Translations under genes and position numbers: made by a program
The notes under the pieces: generated by a model
What the model saw: only the letters and a program-made list of their open reading frames with translations
What the model was told of the DNA's origin: nothing
Databases searched by the model: none
NCBI RefSeq assembly: GCF_046156265.1
Contig: NZ_JAWDIR010000011.1
Span: forward strand, 248,001 to 312,000
DNA: 64,000 bases
From: CAMDHY01 sp046156265
GTDB lineage: Bacteria > Pseudomonadota > Alphaproteobacteria > Rhizobiales > Segnochrobactraceae
Reading direction: 5' to 3'
Shown here: one piece after another, positions 56,060 to 64,000 of the stretch
Layout: every line of letters begins with the position of its first letter
Numbering within the stretch: position 1 is the first letter of the stretch

Positions 56060-57925
56060 TCAGGTCGCCAAGCTATCGGCCCCCACGCCGAGCCGGTCCT
56101 GCACGGCGGCCAGAGCGGCGGCGGCGTCGGCCCCCGCGAACAGGAAGCCGGCCGTACCCGCCGCCGCCCATGTCTCCGCGAGCGAGCCGGGCCGGCCGGC
56201 GACGAACACCGCGACACCCGCGGCCGACAGCGCTGCCGCGACGGCCGGTCCGTCGCGCTCGTAGGCACCGTCGCTGCCGCTGAGGCAGGCCACGGTGAGA
56301 CCCTCGGCCCGGCTCGCGGCCAACGCTGCTGCGGCGGTGTCCGCCCCGTCATCGAGGTCGACCGCGGCGGCGTCGATGCCGCCGGCCGCGAGCAAGCCCT
56401 TCGTCCAGGCGGTCCGGGGCGCCCGATCGGCCCATGCACCGAGGCCGACGATCAGCACGCGCGGCGGCCCGCCGTGCGACGCCGCGAAGGCGTCGGCCGC
56501 GTCGCGCAGACGCTCGAACGGGGCGGCGAGACGGTGCGGCTCGAGGGCAGGGGTGGCCGTGTCGGCGGGGCCCACCGGGGGGGCGGCGGGCGCGGGCGCC
56601 AGCACCGTGACGGGGCGCTCGCCCGGCAGGGCGAACTCGGACGTGCCGATGATCGGCCGCTTGCGTGTCGCGACCGCCGCGGCCCGGGCGGCGGCCGCCT
56701 TGGCAACGGCGGCCTGCGGTGCGCCGGTTGCGAGTGCGGCTGCGAGGCCGCCGACCTTCTCGATGTCGCGGAAACGGTCCCACGCTTCGCCGCAGAGCGC
56801 GTCCGTGAGCGCCTCGACACTGCCGGACCCGGCGGCCGGGTCGGCGACGCGGGCGAGGTGCGCCTCCTCCATCAGCACGGCTTGCGTGTTGCGGGCGAGG
56901 CGGCGGGCGAAGCCGTCCGGCAGGCCGAGCGGCAGCGTGAACGGCAGCACCGTGACGGCGTCCGCCCCGCCGACGGCCGCGGCGAAGCCGGCGACGGTGG
57001 CGCGCAACAGGTTGGTGTAGGGATCGCGGCGCGTCATCGAGCGCCACGCCGTTTCGGCGTGAACGCGGGCGCCCGCATCGGCCACGCCGCAGTCCTCGCA
57101 GACGCGGCGCCACAGGAGCCGGATGGCGCGCAGCTTCGCCATCGTCGCGAACTGGTCGACGTCGGCGGCGAGCGAGAAGCCGATGCGCGCCGCCGCGGCC
57201 TCGAGCGGCATCGTCTCGCCGAGCGCGCGCAGATAGGCGAGGGCGGCAGCGAGGGCGGCGGCGAGCTCCTGCGCCTCGGTGGCCCCGGCGGCGTGCCAGG
57301 GCCGGCCGTCAGCCAGCGCGATGGTGCCACCCGCTCCCCGCGCCGCCGCCTCGTGGGCGAAAGCCGACAGCTCCGCGCCCCAGTCTGCCGCAACGCCGGT
57401 GCCGGCGACTGCCGCCGTCCCCAGCGGGTCGAGACCGAGCGAAAGGTCGAGCGCGGCGAGGTCGAGGCCGCGCTGGTCGGCGAGGTCGAGGAGGGCGCGG
57501 GCGGCGGCGGGCGCGGCGGCGCCGGCCTCCAGCCGTACGGCGACGCCGTCCAGGAAGATGCCGTCAAGGGCAGCAGCCAGCGTCGCCGCGCGCGCGTCCG
57601 GCAGCCCGAAGCCGTGCGACGACGGTGCTCCGGCGACGACGATCGCGAGCCCGGTGGCGCCGCCGGCGAGGTCGTCGAGGGCGAGCCGGTTCGCTTCGGC
57701 CGGATCGGGATGGTCGAGACGCTGCACGACTGCCCATGGCGCCGGCGCGAGCCCGAGCCCGGCGGGCGGGCGGGCGGGCTCGAGCGGCCGGATCTCAAGG
57801 CCGTCGTCGGTCCGCGAAACGAGGCTGTCGAGCGGCTTACCCTTCAGGGCCGCCAGCGCCAGCCTCTCCCAGTCCGCCTCAGTCGCCGGCGGAAAGCCGC
57901 CGGCCAGCGCGATCGTCTCGCCCAT
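56060..57925 (-). CDS. mutA: Methylmalonyl-CoA mutase, small subunit
   Basis: About 621 residues, homologous along its length to the large subunit but without the DxHxxG cobalamin motif, as expected for the non-catalytic beta chain. Segments GGFPPATEADWERLALAALKGKPLDSLVSRT and AVLMEEAHLARVADPAAGSGSVEALTDAL are typical. The first in-frame ATG gives 644 residues; the start at MGETIALAGG fits the family better. It precedes the catalytic subunit in the same operon. Confidence 0.92.
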   Translation of the reverse strand: MGETIALAGGFPPATEADWERLALAALKGKPLDSLVSRTDDGLEIRPLEPARPPAGLGLAPAPWAVVQRLDHPDPAEANRLALDDLAGGATGLAIVVAGAPSSHGFGLPDARAATLAAALDGIFLDGVAVRLEAGAAAPAAARALLDLADQRGLDLAALDLSLGLDPLGTAAVAGTGVAADWGAELSAFAHEAAARGAGGTIALADGRPWHAAGATEAQELAAALAAALAYLRALGETMPLEAAAARIGFSLAADVDQFATMAKLRAIRLLWRRVCEDCGVADAGARVHAETAWRSMTRRDPYTNLLRATVAGFAAAVGGADAVTVLPFTLPLGLPDGFARRLARNTQAVLMEEAHLARVADPAAGSGSVEALTDALCGEAWDRFRDIEKVGGLAAALATGAPQAAVAKAAAARAAAVATRKRPIIGTSEFALPGERPVTVLAPAPAAPPVGPADTATPALEPHRLAAPFERLRDAADAFAASHGGPPRVLIVGLGAWADRAPRTAWTKGLLAAGGIDAAAVDLDDGADTAAAALAASRAEGLTVACLSGSDGAYERDGPAVAAALSAAGVAVFVAGRPGSLAETWAAAGTAGFLFAGADAAAALAAVQDRLGVGADSLAT

Positions 57926-58251
57926 ATCCGCCGTCCCCAAGCCCGCCACGATGCAGGTGCCACCCGGGCCGACGGCCGGGCGGAGGTCACCCAATCGCTG
58001 ATAGCGACGGGAAGAGATTGCGACAACCCCGTGGAAAGACGGAGACGGCCTCTACGCCACCACCACGCGACGACCGTGTCGATTGATGCGTCGGTCACCT
58101 CCGTCCACAGTTGTCGTATTCGGGTAGACAGTGGCCATTGGCCGACCGCCCCTTTCGCCAAACCGGATCCGAACGGATGTGTCGCGACGAAGGATCATCC
58201 GCCAGCGATCAACCCTTTCGGCCGGCGACGTCCGGCTCTCTGCCGGAGAGA
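57926..58251. other. Divergent gap between mutA and the glycosyltransferase-like gene
   Basis: About 325 bp with both divergent promoters. I looked for a cobalamin riboswitch because of mutA and found only a chance GCCACTG without the surrounding conserved boxes. Nothing else recognised. Confidence 0.5.
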
Positions 58252-59793
58252 ATGGGTCAACGAAATGGGGCGATTGCGGTGACGACGGCACCAGTGTCTC
58301 TCGCGGAGGCCGTCACGTCGAACGGGATCCGCTCTGTCCTCGTCCTGCTCAGCCGCTTCTCTCGCTACGCCGGTCCCTCGCTCATCGCCGTGGACATCGC
58401 GGGCGCGCTGGCGCCGCTCGGTGTCACCGTCACCGTCGCGGCCCTCGGAACGACCGGAGCCTTCTCGAGCGGCTTCGATTGCGTGGCCGAAGTCATCGAT
58501 CTTCGCCGCGACCCGGGTCCGCTGCTGTCACGGCATTTCGACGTCGTGCTGACGCAGTCCTGGTCGCCTGCATGCTTCGGTCTCCTGGAGTGTGGTGTCC
58601 GGTACCGATACCTGGTGCTGGGCTCGTTTTCCGGCCTGACGGCGGGCGAGGCCATCTTCGGTCTCGAGGACGAGGCGGACGTCCTGCTCTTTCACTCCGC
58701 GCGAAATCGCGAGTTGCAGGCGCCGAGCCTTCCGGGCGCTGCCGCCCCCATGCTGGTCTACGGCAACGCCGTGCCTTCCTGCTGGTTCGAGGACGTCCCG
58801 CCACCCCCTGGCGCCCTCCGCCGGATCGCCGTCATCAGCAACCACGTCCCGGAGGAACTGCGTGAGGCCGCCCACGCGCTGGAGGGCAACGGCATCCGGG
58901 TCGACGTCATCGGCTCCGACGACGAGCCGCGCCTCGTCACGCCTGCGCTCGTGGACGACTACGACTGCATCGTATCAATCGGTCATACGGCGCAGAAGGC
59001 GATGGCAAGGCAGAGGCCATACTACTGCTACGATCACTTCGGAGGGCCGGGCTACATCACGCCGCTGAACGTGGAAGACGAGCGGACCATCTGTTTCTCG
59101 GGCCGCAGCGATCGGCGGAAGAAAAGCGGTCGTGAGATCGCCGGAGAGTTGATGCGGGATTTTGATGCGGTCGTCGCGTCGAGCGGACAGCTGAGAGAAA
59201 TCGTCGAGCGCGATCATCGCCTGGAGACCGTCCTCGCCTGCATCCTGACAGCCGGCATCCCCTCTGAGCCACGGACGTGCCGGACGCCGCGAAACCGCAA
59301 TCTCAGAAAGATCTTCCAGCACAGCTTCGCTCAGGCCGAGACGACGCCTTTCGTCCGCAACATCGGCTTCGATTACGAGGCGGCTCCGGTCCTGCTTCAT
59401 TCGCGCGCGACCCGCCTCGACGGCGAGTTCGCCGAGCGTCTGACGGTAACCCGGCTGCCGCCTTTCATCTTCGGCTCGATGGAGCCGTCACCGCTCGCGA
59501 TCGGGCTGCAGATCGTTTTCCGACCAGGCGTCACCGACGCGGAGATCGTCGTCGATCACCGGGTCGCGGAAGGCCGCGACGGGGCCTCCGGCGACGCCGT
59601 GATCACATCTTCCAGCGGTCGAGTCTCGAAACGGCGGCAGCATTGCACGGTCGGCGTCACCCTCCTCGTCGGGGTCGAGCCGATGGCCGTCACGCTGTCG
59701 GCTCGCCTCGGCGAGGCGATCGTTCCTCTTCTCTCGCTCGGCTTCGAGACGGCACCGTCCGGGAGCGTTGTCGCCCGAGCGGGCGAGGGGTAA
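58252..59793 (+). CDS. Glycosyltransferase-like protein (GT-B fold), orphan
   Basis: A 513-residue protein. The N-terminal half has Rossmann-like segments (LLSRFSRYAGPSLIAVDIAG, VVLTQSWSPACFGLL, VLLFHSARNRELQAPSLPGA), and the middle resembles GT-B enzymes: VDDYDCIVSIGHTAQKAMA, then RQRPYYCYDHFGGPGYITPL and ICFSGRSDRRKK. The C-terminal 120 residues form a separate beta-rich region of unknown type. GGAG lies 3 bp before the ATG; a GTG 27 bp later is possible. Codon use is less GC-biased at third positions than in the neighbours, hinting at transfer. It stands alone with no polysaccharide genes nearby. Confidence 0.6.
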   Translation: MGQRNGAIAVTTAPVSLAEAVTSNGIRSVLVLLSRFSRYAGPSLIAVDIAGALAPLGVTVTVAALGTTGAFSSGFDCVAEVIDLRRDPGPLLSRHFDVVLTQSWSPACFGLLECGVRYRYLVLGSFSGLTAGEAIFGLEDEADVLLFHSARNRELQAPSLPGAAAPMLVYGNAVPSCWFEDVPPPPGALRRIAVISNHVPEELREAAHALEGNGIRVDVIGSDDEPRLVTPALVDDYDCIVSIGHTAQKAMARQRPYYCYDHFGGPGYITPLNVEDERTICFSGRSDRRKKSGREIAGELMRDFDAVVASSGQLREIVERDHRLETVLACILTAGIPSEPRTCRTPRNRNLRKIFQHSFAQAETTPFVRNIGFDYEAAPVLLHSRATRLDGEFAERLTVTRLPPFIFGSMEPSPLAIGLQIVFRPGVTDAEIVVDHRVAEGRDGASGDAVITSSSGRVSKRRQHCTVGVTLLVGVEPMAVTLSARLGEAIVPLLSLGFETAPSGSVVARAGEG

Positions 59794-59864
59794 AGGCTCC
59801 CGCCGCCGTCGACTGCTTCCCGAACAGGCTCCGGCCGCCTTTGGCCGGCGTCACCGCCGCAGCC

Positions 59865-60275
59865 TCAGTAGGTCAGCATCGGCGCCAGTGTCTTCGCGCC
59901 GTCGATCCAGCGGGCGACGAGCTTCGGGCCGGGGACGGCGCGGACGAGCTTCTTCGCCGCGTTGGCCTCGGCGATCTTCGCCGCGAGGTTCTCGGCCTTG
60001 CGGGTCCTCAGTTCCTTGACGGTGTCGATCCCGGCAGCTTCAAGGAGCTCGGAGTATTCCTCGCCGATCCCCTTGACGCGCATCAGGTCGGCCATGTTGG
60101 CCCATTTCAGGATGCGCGCCTCCTCGAGGCCGGTCTCGGCCGCGAGCGCCCTGCGCCCCTTCGCATCGCGCGCCCGGTCGAGCAGGCCGCGGGTGGTGGT
60201 GATGCCGACGGCGGCGAGTTTCTCGGCATAGGCCGGACCTATGCCTTCGATCTTGGCGATCGGATAGGACGACAT
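59865..60275 (-). CDS. DUF4332 (helix-hairpin-helix) protein
   Basis: A 136-residue protein. MSSYPIAKIEGIGPAYAEKLAAVGITTTRGLL is a helix-hairpin-helix, repeated as LMRVKGIGEEYSELLEAAGIDTVKEL; the two units are typical of DUF4332. The C-terminus ends VARWIDGAKTLAPMLTY. It probably binds nucleic acid or protein without sequence specificity; function unknown. The ATG chosen starts the domain; the open frame upstream is not credible. Confidence 0.85.
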   Translation of the reverse strand: MSSYPIAKIEGIGPAYAEKLAAVGITTTRGLLDRARDAKGRRALAAETGLEEARILKWANMADLMRVKGIGEEYSELLEAAGIDTVKELRTRKAENLAAKIAEANAAKKLVRAVPGPKLVARWIDGAKTLAPMLTY

Positions 60276-60433
60276 GGCTGCTTCCCCCGCACGGAGGCGC
60301 AGCCGGCGCCCCCGCGACGTCGGGACAGCGCGCTCCGTTGCGACGGAAATTATAGGGGCGGTGCCGCTGCCGGACGAGGTCGCCGCGGCCGCTGGCACGA
60401 CAAGTTGTCCGCAGCCCCCGCGCTCTGCTCGCC

Positions 60434-60826
60434 TCAGACGAACTGCGACAGGCCGGGGATCTGGCCGATGACCTGGTCGACGGTCTCTTCGCCCGCGTGC
60501 TCCTTGGCGAAGTCGACGACGAGGCGGGTGACCTGCTGCACCTGGTCTAGCTCGAGGCCGGCGTCGGTGAGCTCGTTCAGCGCCGCCATCGCCCCCATGC
60601 CGCCGCCAAACAGGCCGGCGAGCTTGCCGCCGAGGAAGCCCTTGGCGCCACCCTCGCCGTGGTCGCGCAACAACGCCTCGGCGCCCGGGAACTTGCCGAT
60701 CAACTCGCCGACCATCGGCTGCGGACCGTCGCGGTGCAGGAAGTTGATGATGATCTCGACCGCCTTGCGGGCGAGCGCCGGGTCGATGCCGACCTCGGTG
60801 GCGATGCGCTGGATGAGTTCTTCCAT
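60434..60826 (-). CDS. DUF2267-like helical protein
   Basis: A 130-residue helical protein starting MEELIQRIATEVGIDPALARKAVEIIINFLHRDGP, with a Gly-rich centre (GGAKGFLGGKLAGLFGGGMG) and a C-terminal helix pair (VTRLVVDFAKEHAGEETVDQVIGQIPGL). The first helical part matches DUF2267-type proteins, found with stress or chromosome-adaptation genes. Function unknown. It is transcribed in the same direction as the DUF4332 gene, 158 bp before it. Confidence 0.7.
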   Translation of the reverse strand: MEELIQRIATEVGIDPALARKAVEIIINFLHRDGPQPMVGELIGKFPGAEALLRDHGEGGAKGFLGGKLAGLFGGGMGAMAALNELTDAGLELDQVQQVTRLVVDFAKEHAGEETVDQVIGQIPGLSQFV

Positions 60827-61049
60827 CGGCTCGTCCCCGGCGCGACCGGGCCGAGGGGGCCACCGCGCACGTTCGTGTGATCGCGCCGCCCTCGCGCGCC
60901 GCGGCTTCCTTGTAGGCCTGCACGCGCCCGCCGCAAGCCGTGTGTGGCGAGACGCTCACGGCGGCGTGCAGTCGGCGGGCGCGCGAGCCCATTTGCGGCC
61001 GTCGGGCACCCGCCTATAACCGGGCGAGTGGCGGGACACGAGGCACGGC

Positions 61050-62663
61050 ATGCTGGTCGACGGCAAGATTTTCATCGGCACGAGCGTCAAGCCGGAATAT
61101 CTCGAGCTGAAGCTCGCCAACCGCCACGGCCTCGCCACCGGCGCCACCGGCACCGGCAAGACGGTGACGCTGCAGGTGCTGGCCGAGGGCTTCGCCGCCG
61201 CCGGCGTGCCGGTGTTCTGCGCCGACGTGAAGGGCGACCTCTCCGGCATCGCCGGCAAGGGCGAGCCGAAAGAGTGGATGGTGAAGCGGGCCGAGGAGAT
61301 CGGCTTCACAGACTATCGCGGCGAGACCTTCCCGGTCGTCTTCTGGGACCTGTTCGGCCTGCAGGGCGCGCCGATCCGCGCCACCGTGTCGGAGATGGGG
61401 CCGCTTTTGCTGTCGCGGCTGATGAACCTCAATCCGGTGCAGGAGGGCGTCCTCAACATCGTCTTCAAGCTCGCCGACGACGAGGGGCTCTTACTCCTCG
61501 ACCTCAAGGACCTGCGCGCCCTGCTCGGCCTCGTCGCCGACCGCGCCGACGTGCTCGCCAAGACCTACGGCAACGTCTCGAAGGCCTCGATCGGGGCGAT
61601 CCTGCGCCAGCTCCTGGTGCTCGAGAACCAGGGCGGCGACGCCTTCTTCGGCGAGCCGGCGCTCGAGATCGCCGACCTGATGCGCACCTCCTATGATGGC
61701 CGCGGCTTCATCAACGTGCTCGCCGCTGACAAGCTGATGTCGAGCCCGCGGCTCTACGCGACCTTCCTGCTCTGGCTGCTGTCGGAGCTGTTCGAGCAGC
61801 TGCCGGAGGTCGGCGACCCGGAGAAGCCGAAGCTGGTGTTCTTCTTCGACGAGGCGCACCTGCTGTTCGACGAGGCGCCGAAGGCCTTGATCGACAAGGT
61901 CGAGCAGGTGGTGCGGCTGATCCGCTCGAAGGGGGTCGGCGTCTATTTCGTCACCCAGAACCCGCTCGACGTGCCGGACGCGGTGCTCGGCCAGCTCGGC
62001 AACCGCGTGCAGCACGCACTCCGCGCCTTCACGCCGCGCGACCAGAAGGCGGTAAAGGCGGCGGCCGACACGTTCCGCCCGAACCCGGAGCTCGACACCG
62101 CGCAGGTGATTACCGAGCTCGCCGTCGGCGAGGCGCTGGTCTCGACGCTGGAGGGCAAGGGCATCCCCACGGTGGTGCAGCGGACGCTGATCCGCCCGCC
62201 GTCGGCCCGCGTCGGGCCGCTGACGCCGGAGGAGCGCGCGGCGGTGATCGCCGCGAGCCCGCTCCGGGGCAAGTACGAGACGCTGGTCGACCGCGAATCC
62301 GCTTTCGAGATTCTCGCCGCGCGGGCGGAGCAGGCGACCGTGCCGGCCGGCGGTGCGGCAGGCGGAGCCGCTGGCGGCGCGGTCGCGACCGGGCAGCCCG
62401 CCACGCCCGGCGGCCCGCCGATGGAAGCGCCGGCCGAGGGAGGGATTCTTGGCGGCTTCGGCTCGATGCTCGGCTCGCTGTTCGGCACGACGAACACGCG
62501 TGGCCAGCGCCTGTCGCCGACGCAGGCGGTGGCGCGCGATGTCGCCCGCTCGGTATCGGGGCAGGTGGCCGGGCGCATCGGCAAGCAGGTGGCCGGCCAG
62601 CTCGGCTCGACCGCGGCCCGCGCGATCGTCCGCGGCGTCCTCGGCGGGATGTTGCGGCGGTAG
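61050..62663 (+). CDS. HerA/YjgR-type ATPase (DUF853)
   Basis: A 537-residue P-loop ATPase. Walker A is HGLATGATGTGKTVTLQVLAEGF, preceded by KIFIGTSVKPEYLELKLANRH. ADVKGDLSGIAGKGEP, the Walker B FFFDEAHLLFDEAPKALIDK and the sensor FVTQNPLDVPDAVLGQLGNRVQHALRAFTP are the YjgR/DUF853 signatures. It is related to HerA hexameric DNA translocases, but its biological role is not established. The C-terminus is Ala/Gly-rich with TTNTRGQRLSPTQAV and a final amphipathic helix. Confidence 0.93.
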   Translation: MLVDGKIFIGTSVKPEYLELKLANRHGLATGATGTGKTVTLQVLAEGFAAAGVPVFCADVKGDLSGIAGKGEPKEWMVKRAEEIGFTDYRGETFPVVFWDLFGLQGAPIRATVSEMGPLLLSRLMNLNPVQEGVLNIVFKLADDEGLLLLDLKDLRALLGLVADRADVLAKTYGNVSKASIGAILRQLLVLENQGGDAFFGEPALEIADLMRTSYDGRGFINVLAADKLMSSPRLYATFLLWLLSELFEQLPEVGDPEKPKLVFFFDEAHLLFDEAPKALIDKVEQVVRLIRSKGVGVYFVTQNPLDVPDAVLGQLGNRVQHALRAFTPRDQKAVKAAADTFRPNPELDTAQVITELAVGEALVSTLEGKGIPTVVQRTLIRPPSARVGPLTPEERAAVIAASPLRGKYETLVDRESAFEILAARAEQATVPAGGAAGGAAGGAVATGQPATPGGPPMEAPAEGGILGGFGSMLGSLFGTTNTRGQRLSPTQAVARDVARSVSGQVAGRIGKQVAGQLGSTAARAIVRGVLGGMLRR

Positions 62664-62694
62664 GGGGGGCGGAGGCGGCGGATCGTGGGCTCTT

Positions 62695-62850
62695 CCTTCT
62701 CCCAGCGGAGCTGGGAGAAGGTGCCCGAAGGGCGGATGAGGGCCCGCGCGAAAGCGCGGGTGCTGCTTGCGCAAGCATCCGCGCCGCTTCACGGCGCGCC
62801 CTCATCCGGCGCTTCGCGCCACCTTCTCCCCGCCTGCGGCCGGGAGAAGG
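62695..62850. repeat. Composite palindromic element with a row of hairpins
   Basis: Outer arms are inverted copies (62695-62742 and 62799-62850), each with CCTTCTCCC...GGGAGAAGG and GGATGAGGG. Between them are further perfect stems (CCCGCGC-gaaa-GCGCGGG, GCGCCG-cttca-CGGCGC). This is the common alphaproteobacterial CTTCTCCC...GGAGAAGG repeat type. Confidence 0.8.
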
Positions 62851-62870
62851 GAAGTACGGCACCGCCTCAC

Positions 62871-63437
62871 TCACCCACGCTGATTTTCCGCCAGCACGAA
62901 CGCCACCCGCTCCGCGACCCTCGCCTTCGGCAGCTCCACGACCTCGTAGCCGTAGTCGCCATAGACCGTCCGCATCGCCTCGCAGGTGCGCACCGCCTCG
63001 GCGAAATCCTGCCGGCGCTCCGTGTCGCCGTGGAAGATCTCCGGCCACGGTGGGGCGAGGAAGACGCGGGGGTGGTAGCGGTGCCGCCGGGCGGCCGCGT
63101 CGAGGGCTGCCGGCACCGGCAGTCCGACGAGGCGGCGATAGCCGATGACGTCCGGCACGCCGCGGTCGAAGAAGATGGGGCCGTCGCATTCTTCCGCCAC
63201 CCTGCAAACTGTCGTGTAGGTGCGCACGTCCCGGTCGAGCATACGCTCGGCGAACGCTTCCCGGTCGCCCCAGGGCAGGGCGTCGCCGCCGGCGGCGACC
63301 TCATCCCGGATGATCGCGCGGCCCGCCTCGACCGTGCGGTCGAAGCCTGCCGCCTCCAGCGCGTCGATCAGCGTCGTCTTGCCCGAGCCAGGCCCGCCGG
63401 TGATGACGACAAAGCGGTCGATAAACGGGTGGTTCAT
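62871..63437 (-). CDS. AAA-type P-loop ATPase
   Basis: A 188-residue protein. Walker A is VVITGGPGSGKTTLIDALEAAGF, followed by VEAGRAIIRDE, a DRDVRTY segment, FFDRGVPDVIGYRRLVGLP and HPRVFLAPPWPEIF; this is the AAA_28 type, with similarity to kinases of nucleotides or cofactors. It could phosphorylate a small molecule, but the substrate is unknown. No good Shine-Dalgarno precedes the ATG, so the exact start is not firm. Divergent from the LysE gene. Confidence 0.82.
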   Translation of the reverse strand: MNHPFIDRFVVITGGPGSGKTTLIDALEAAGFDRTVEAGRAIIRDEVAAGGDALPWGDREAFAERMLDRDVRTYTTVCRVAEECDGPIFFDRGVPDVIGYRRLVGLPVPAALDAAARRHRYHPRVFLAPPWPEIFHGDTERRQDFAEAVRTCEAMRTVYGDYGYEVVELPKARVAERVAFVLAENQRG

Positions 63438-63623
63438 GGCCGCGCCACTGGGCAGGGTGCGGACGGGAGCGTCGATTCGCGCCGGTGTCCGGCCGGACCG
63501 ATGCGCCGGCGTTGTCCCGTGCCCCGCGGCGACCCCTCGCCGGTCGCCGTGCGAACGTGCGACAAGCGCCGCACGCGACGTCCCTCCGTCCGTCGCCGCG
63601 CCTCCGCGGCCAGAGACAGCCCC

Positions 63624-64000
63624 ATGCTTTCCGCCGAAGCCCTCCTCGCCCTCACCCTGTTCGCCTTCGTCGCCTCGATCACGCCCGGGCCGAACAACCT
63701 GATGCTGCTCGCCTCCGGCGTGAATTTCGGCCTCGCCCGCACGGTGCCGCACATGCTCGGCATCGCCATCGGCTTCGTCCTCATGATCGTCCTCGTCGGT
63801 CTCGGCTTCGTGCAGCTCTTCGTGCTGCTGCCCTGGCTGCATCCGGCGATGAAGGTTGCCGGCATCCTCTACATGCTGTGGCTCGCCTGGCGGATCGCCA
63901 ATGCCGGCGAGGTCGGGTCCGGTGCGGCCCCGGGCAAGCCATTCACCTTCCTGCAGGCAGCCGCCTTCCAGTGGGTCAACCCGAATGGCTGGGCGATGGC
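63624..64000 (+). CDS. LysE family exporter, truncated by the window end
   Basis: The first 125 codons of a LysE/RhtB amino-acid exporter running off the window. Signature: LLALTLFAFVASITPGPNNLMLLASGVNFGLARTVPHM, with the PGPNN turn typical of the family, and later AAAFQWVNPNGWAM, the second conserved Asn-Pro motif. It is a separate paralogue from the LysE protein at 18 kb. Substrate unknown. Confidence 0.93.
   Translation, partial: MLSAEALLALTLFAFVASITPGPNNLMLLASGVNFGLARTVPHMLGIAIGFVLMIVLVGLGFVQLFVLLPWLHPAMKVAGILYMLWLAWRIANAGEVGSGAAPGKPFTFLQAAAFQWVNPNGWAM

Noticed and set aside
58120..58145. Possible cobalamin riboswitch before mutA
   Set aside because: Only a GCCACTG-like match on the minus strand was found. 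The surrounding conserved riboswitch boxes and stems are missing.

Overview
The window is about 64 kb of very GC-rich DNA. Third codon positions are almost all G or C, and there are many GTG starts and 4-bp ATGA/GTGA overlaps. Gene content points to an alphaproteobacterium, most likely Hyphomicrobiales: large-type NAD-glutamate dehydrogenase, GluQ-RS, DUF4212/acetate-type symporter pair, CIRCE-controlled groESL, two-subunit methylmalonyl-CoA mutase, many ABC amino-acid transporters and GntR/FCD regulators. Genus is not determined. No tRNA, rRNA, CRISPR array, insertion sequence or prophage was seen.

Layout. 1-6.1 kb: end of NAD-glutamate dehydrogenase, gluQ, an AEC transporter, a YgjP-type metallopeptidase, small membrane proteins and a two-component sodium/organic-acid symporter. 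6.4-10.1 kb: a secreted small protein, a Phd/VapC-type toxin-antitoxin pair and groES-groEL with a CIRCE operator. The groEL stop is followed in frame by a second GroEL-like tail. 10.3-18.6 kb: wrbA, two EamA transporters, GNAT, an HNH nuclease with an antidote-like N-terminus, an omega-aminotransferase, cupin, SDR, a lipoprotein and a LysE exporter.

18.7-34.5 kb: a catabolic/transport island. A divergent GntR regulator faces a chain of FAH-fold hydrolase, alpha/beta hydrolase, amidohydrolase, a complete LivHMKGF uptake system (LivF is fused to a Tm-1-like/UPF0261 domain), an 860-residue flotillin-like protein with long coiled-coil repeats, and two SRPBCC proteins, one fused to a quinone oxidoreductase. 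The substrate is unknown.

34.5-37.3 kb: a divergent NmrA-like reductase/HxlR pair and a universal stress protein with a perfect FNR/FixK box upstream. 37.4-48.4 kb: one minus-strand operon of ten genes, in transcription order GntR, proline racemase/hydroxyproline epimerase, polar-amino-acid ABC transporter (binding protein, permease, ATPase), two aldehyde dehydrogenases, GMC oxidoreductase, HpcH/HpaI aldolase and DadA-like D-amino-acid dehydrogenase. It resembles trans-4-hydroxyproline catabolism. However, it lacks the usual DapA-like deaminase and carries an aldolase and an alcohol oxidase instead, so it may encode a variant route.

48.7-64 kb: a YbhN-like membrane protein, a 32-residue membrane peptide just ahead of dnaE, dnaE, methylmalonyl-CoA mutase (small then large subunit), a glycosyltransferase-like orphan of atypical composition, DUF4332 and DUF2267-like proteins, a HerA/YjgR-type ATPase, a P-loop ATPase and a truncated LysE exporter.

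Three composite inverted-repeat elements of unrelated sequence lie in intergenic gaps near 19.6, 35.6 and 62.8 kb. Functions below come from motif and family recognition by eye; no database search was run.
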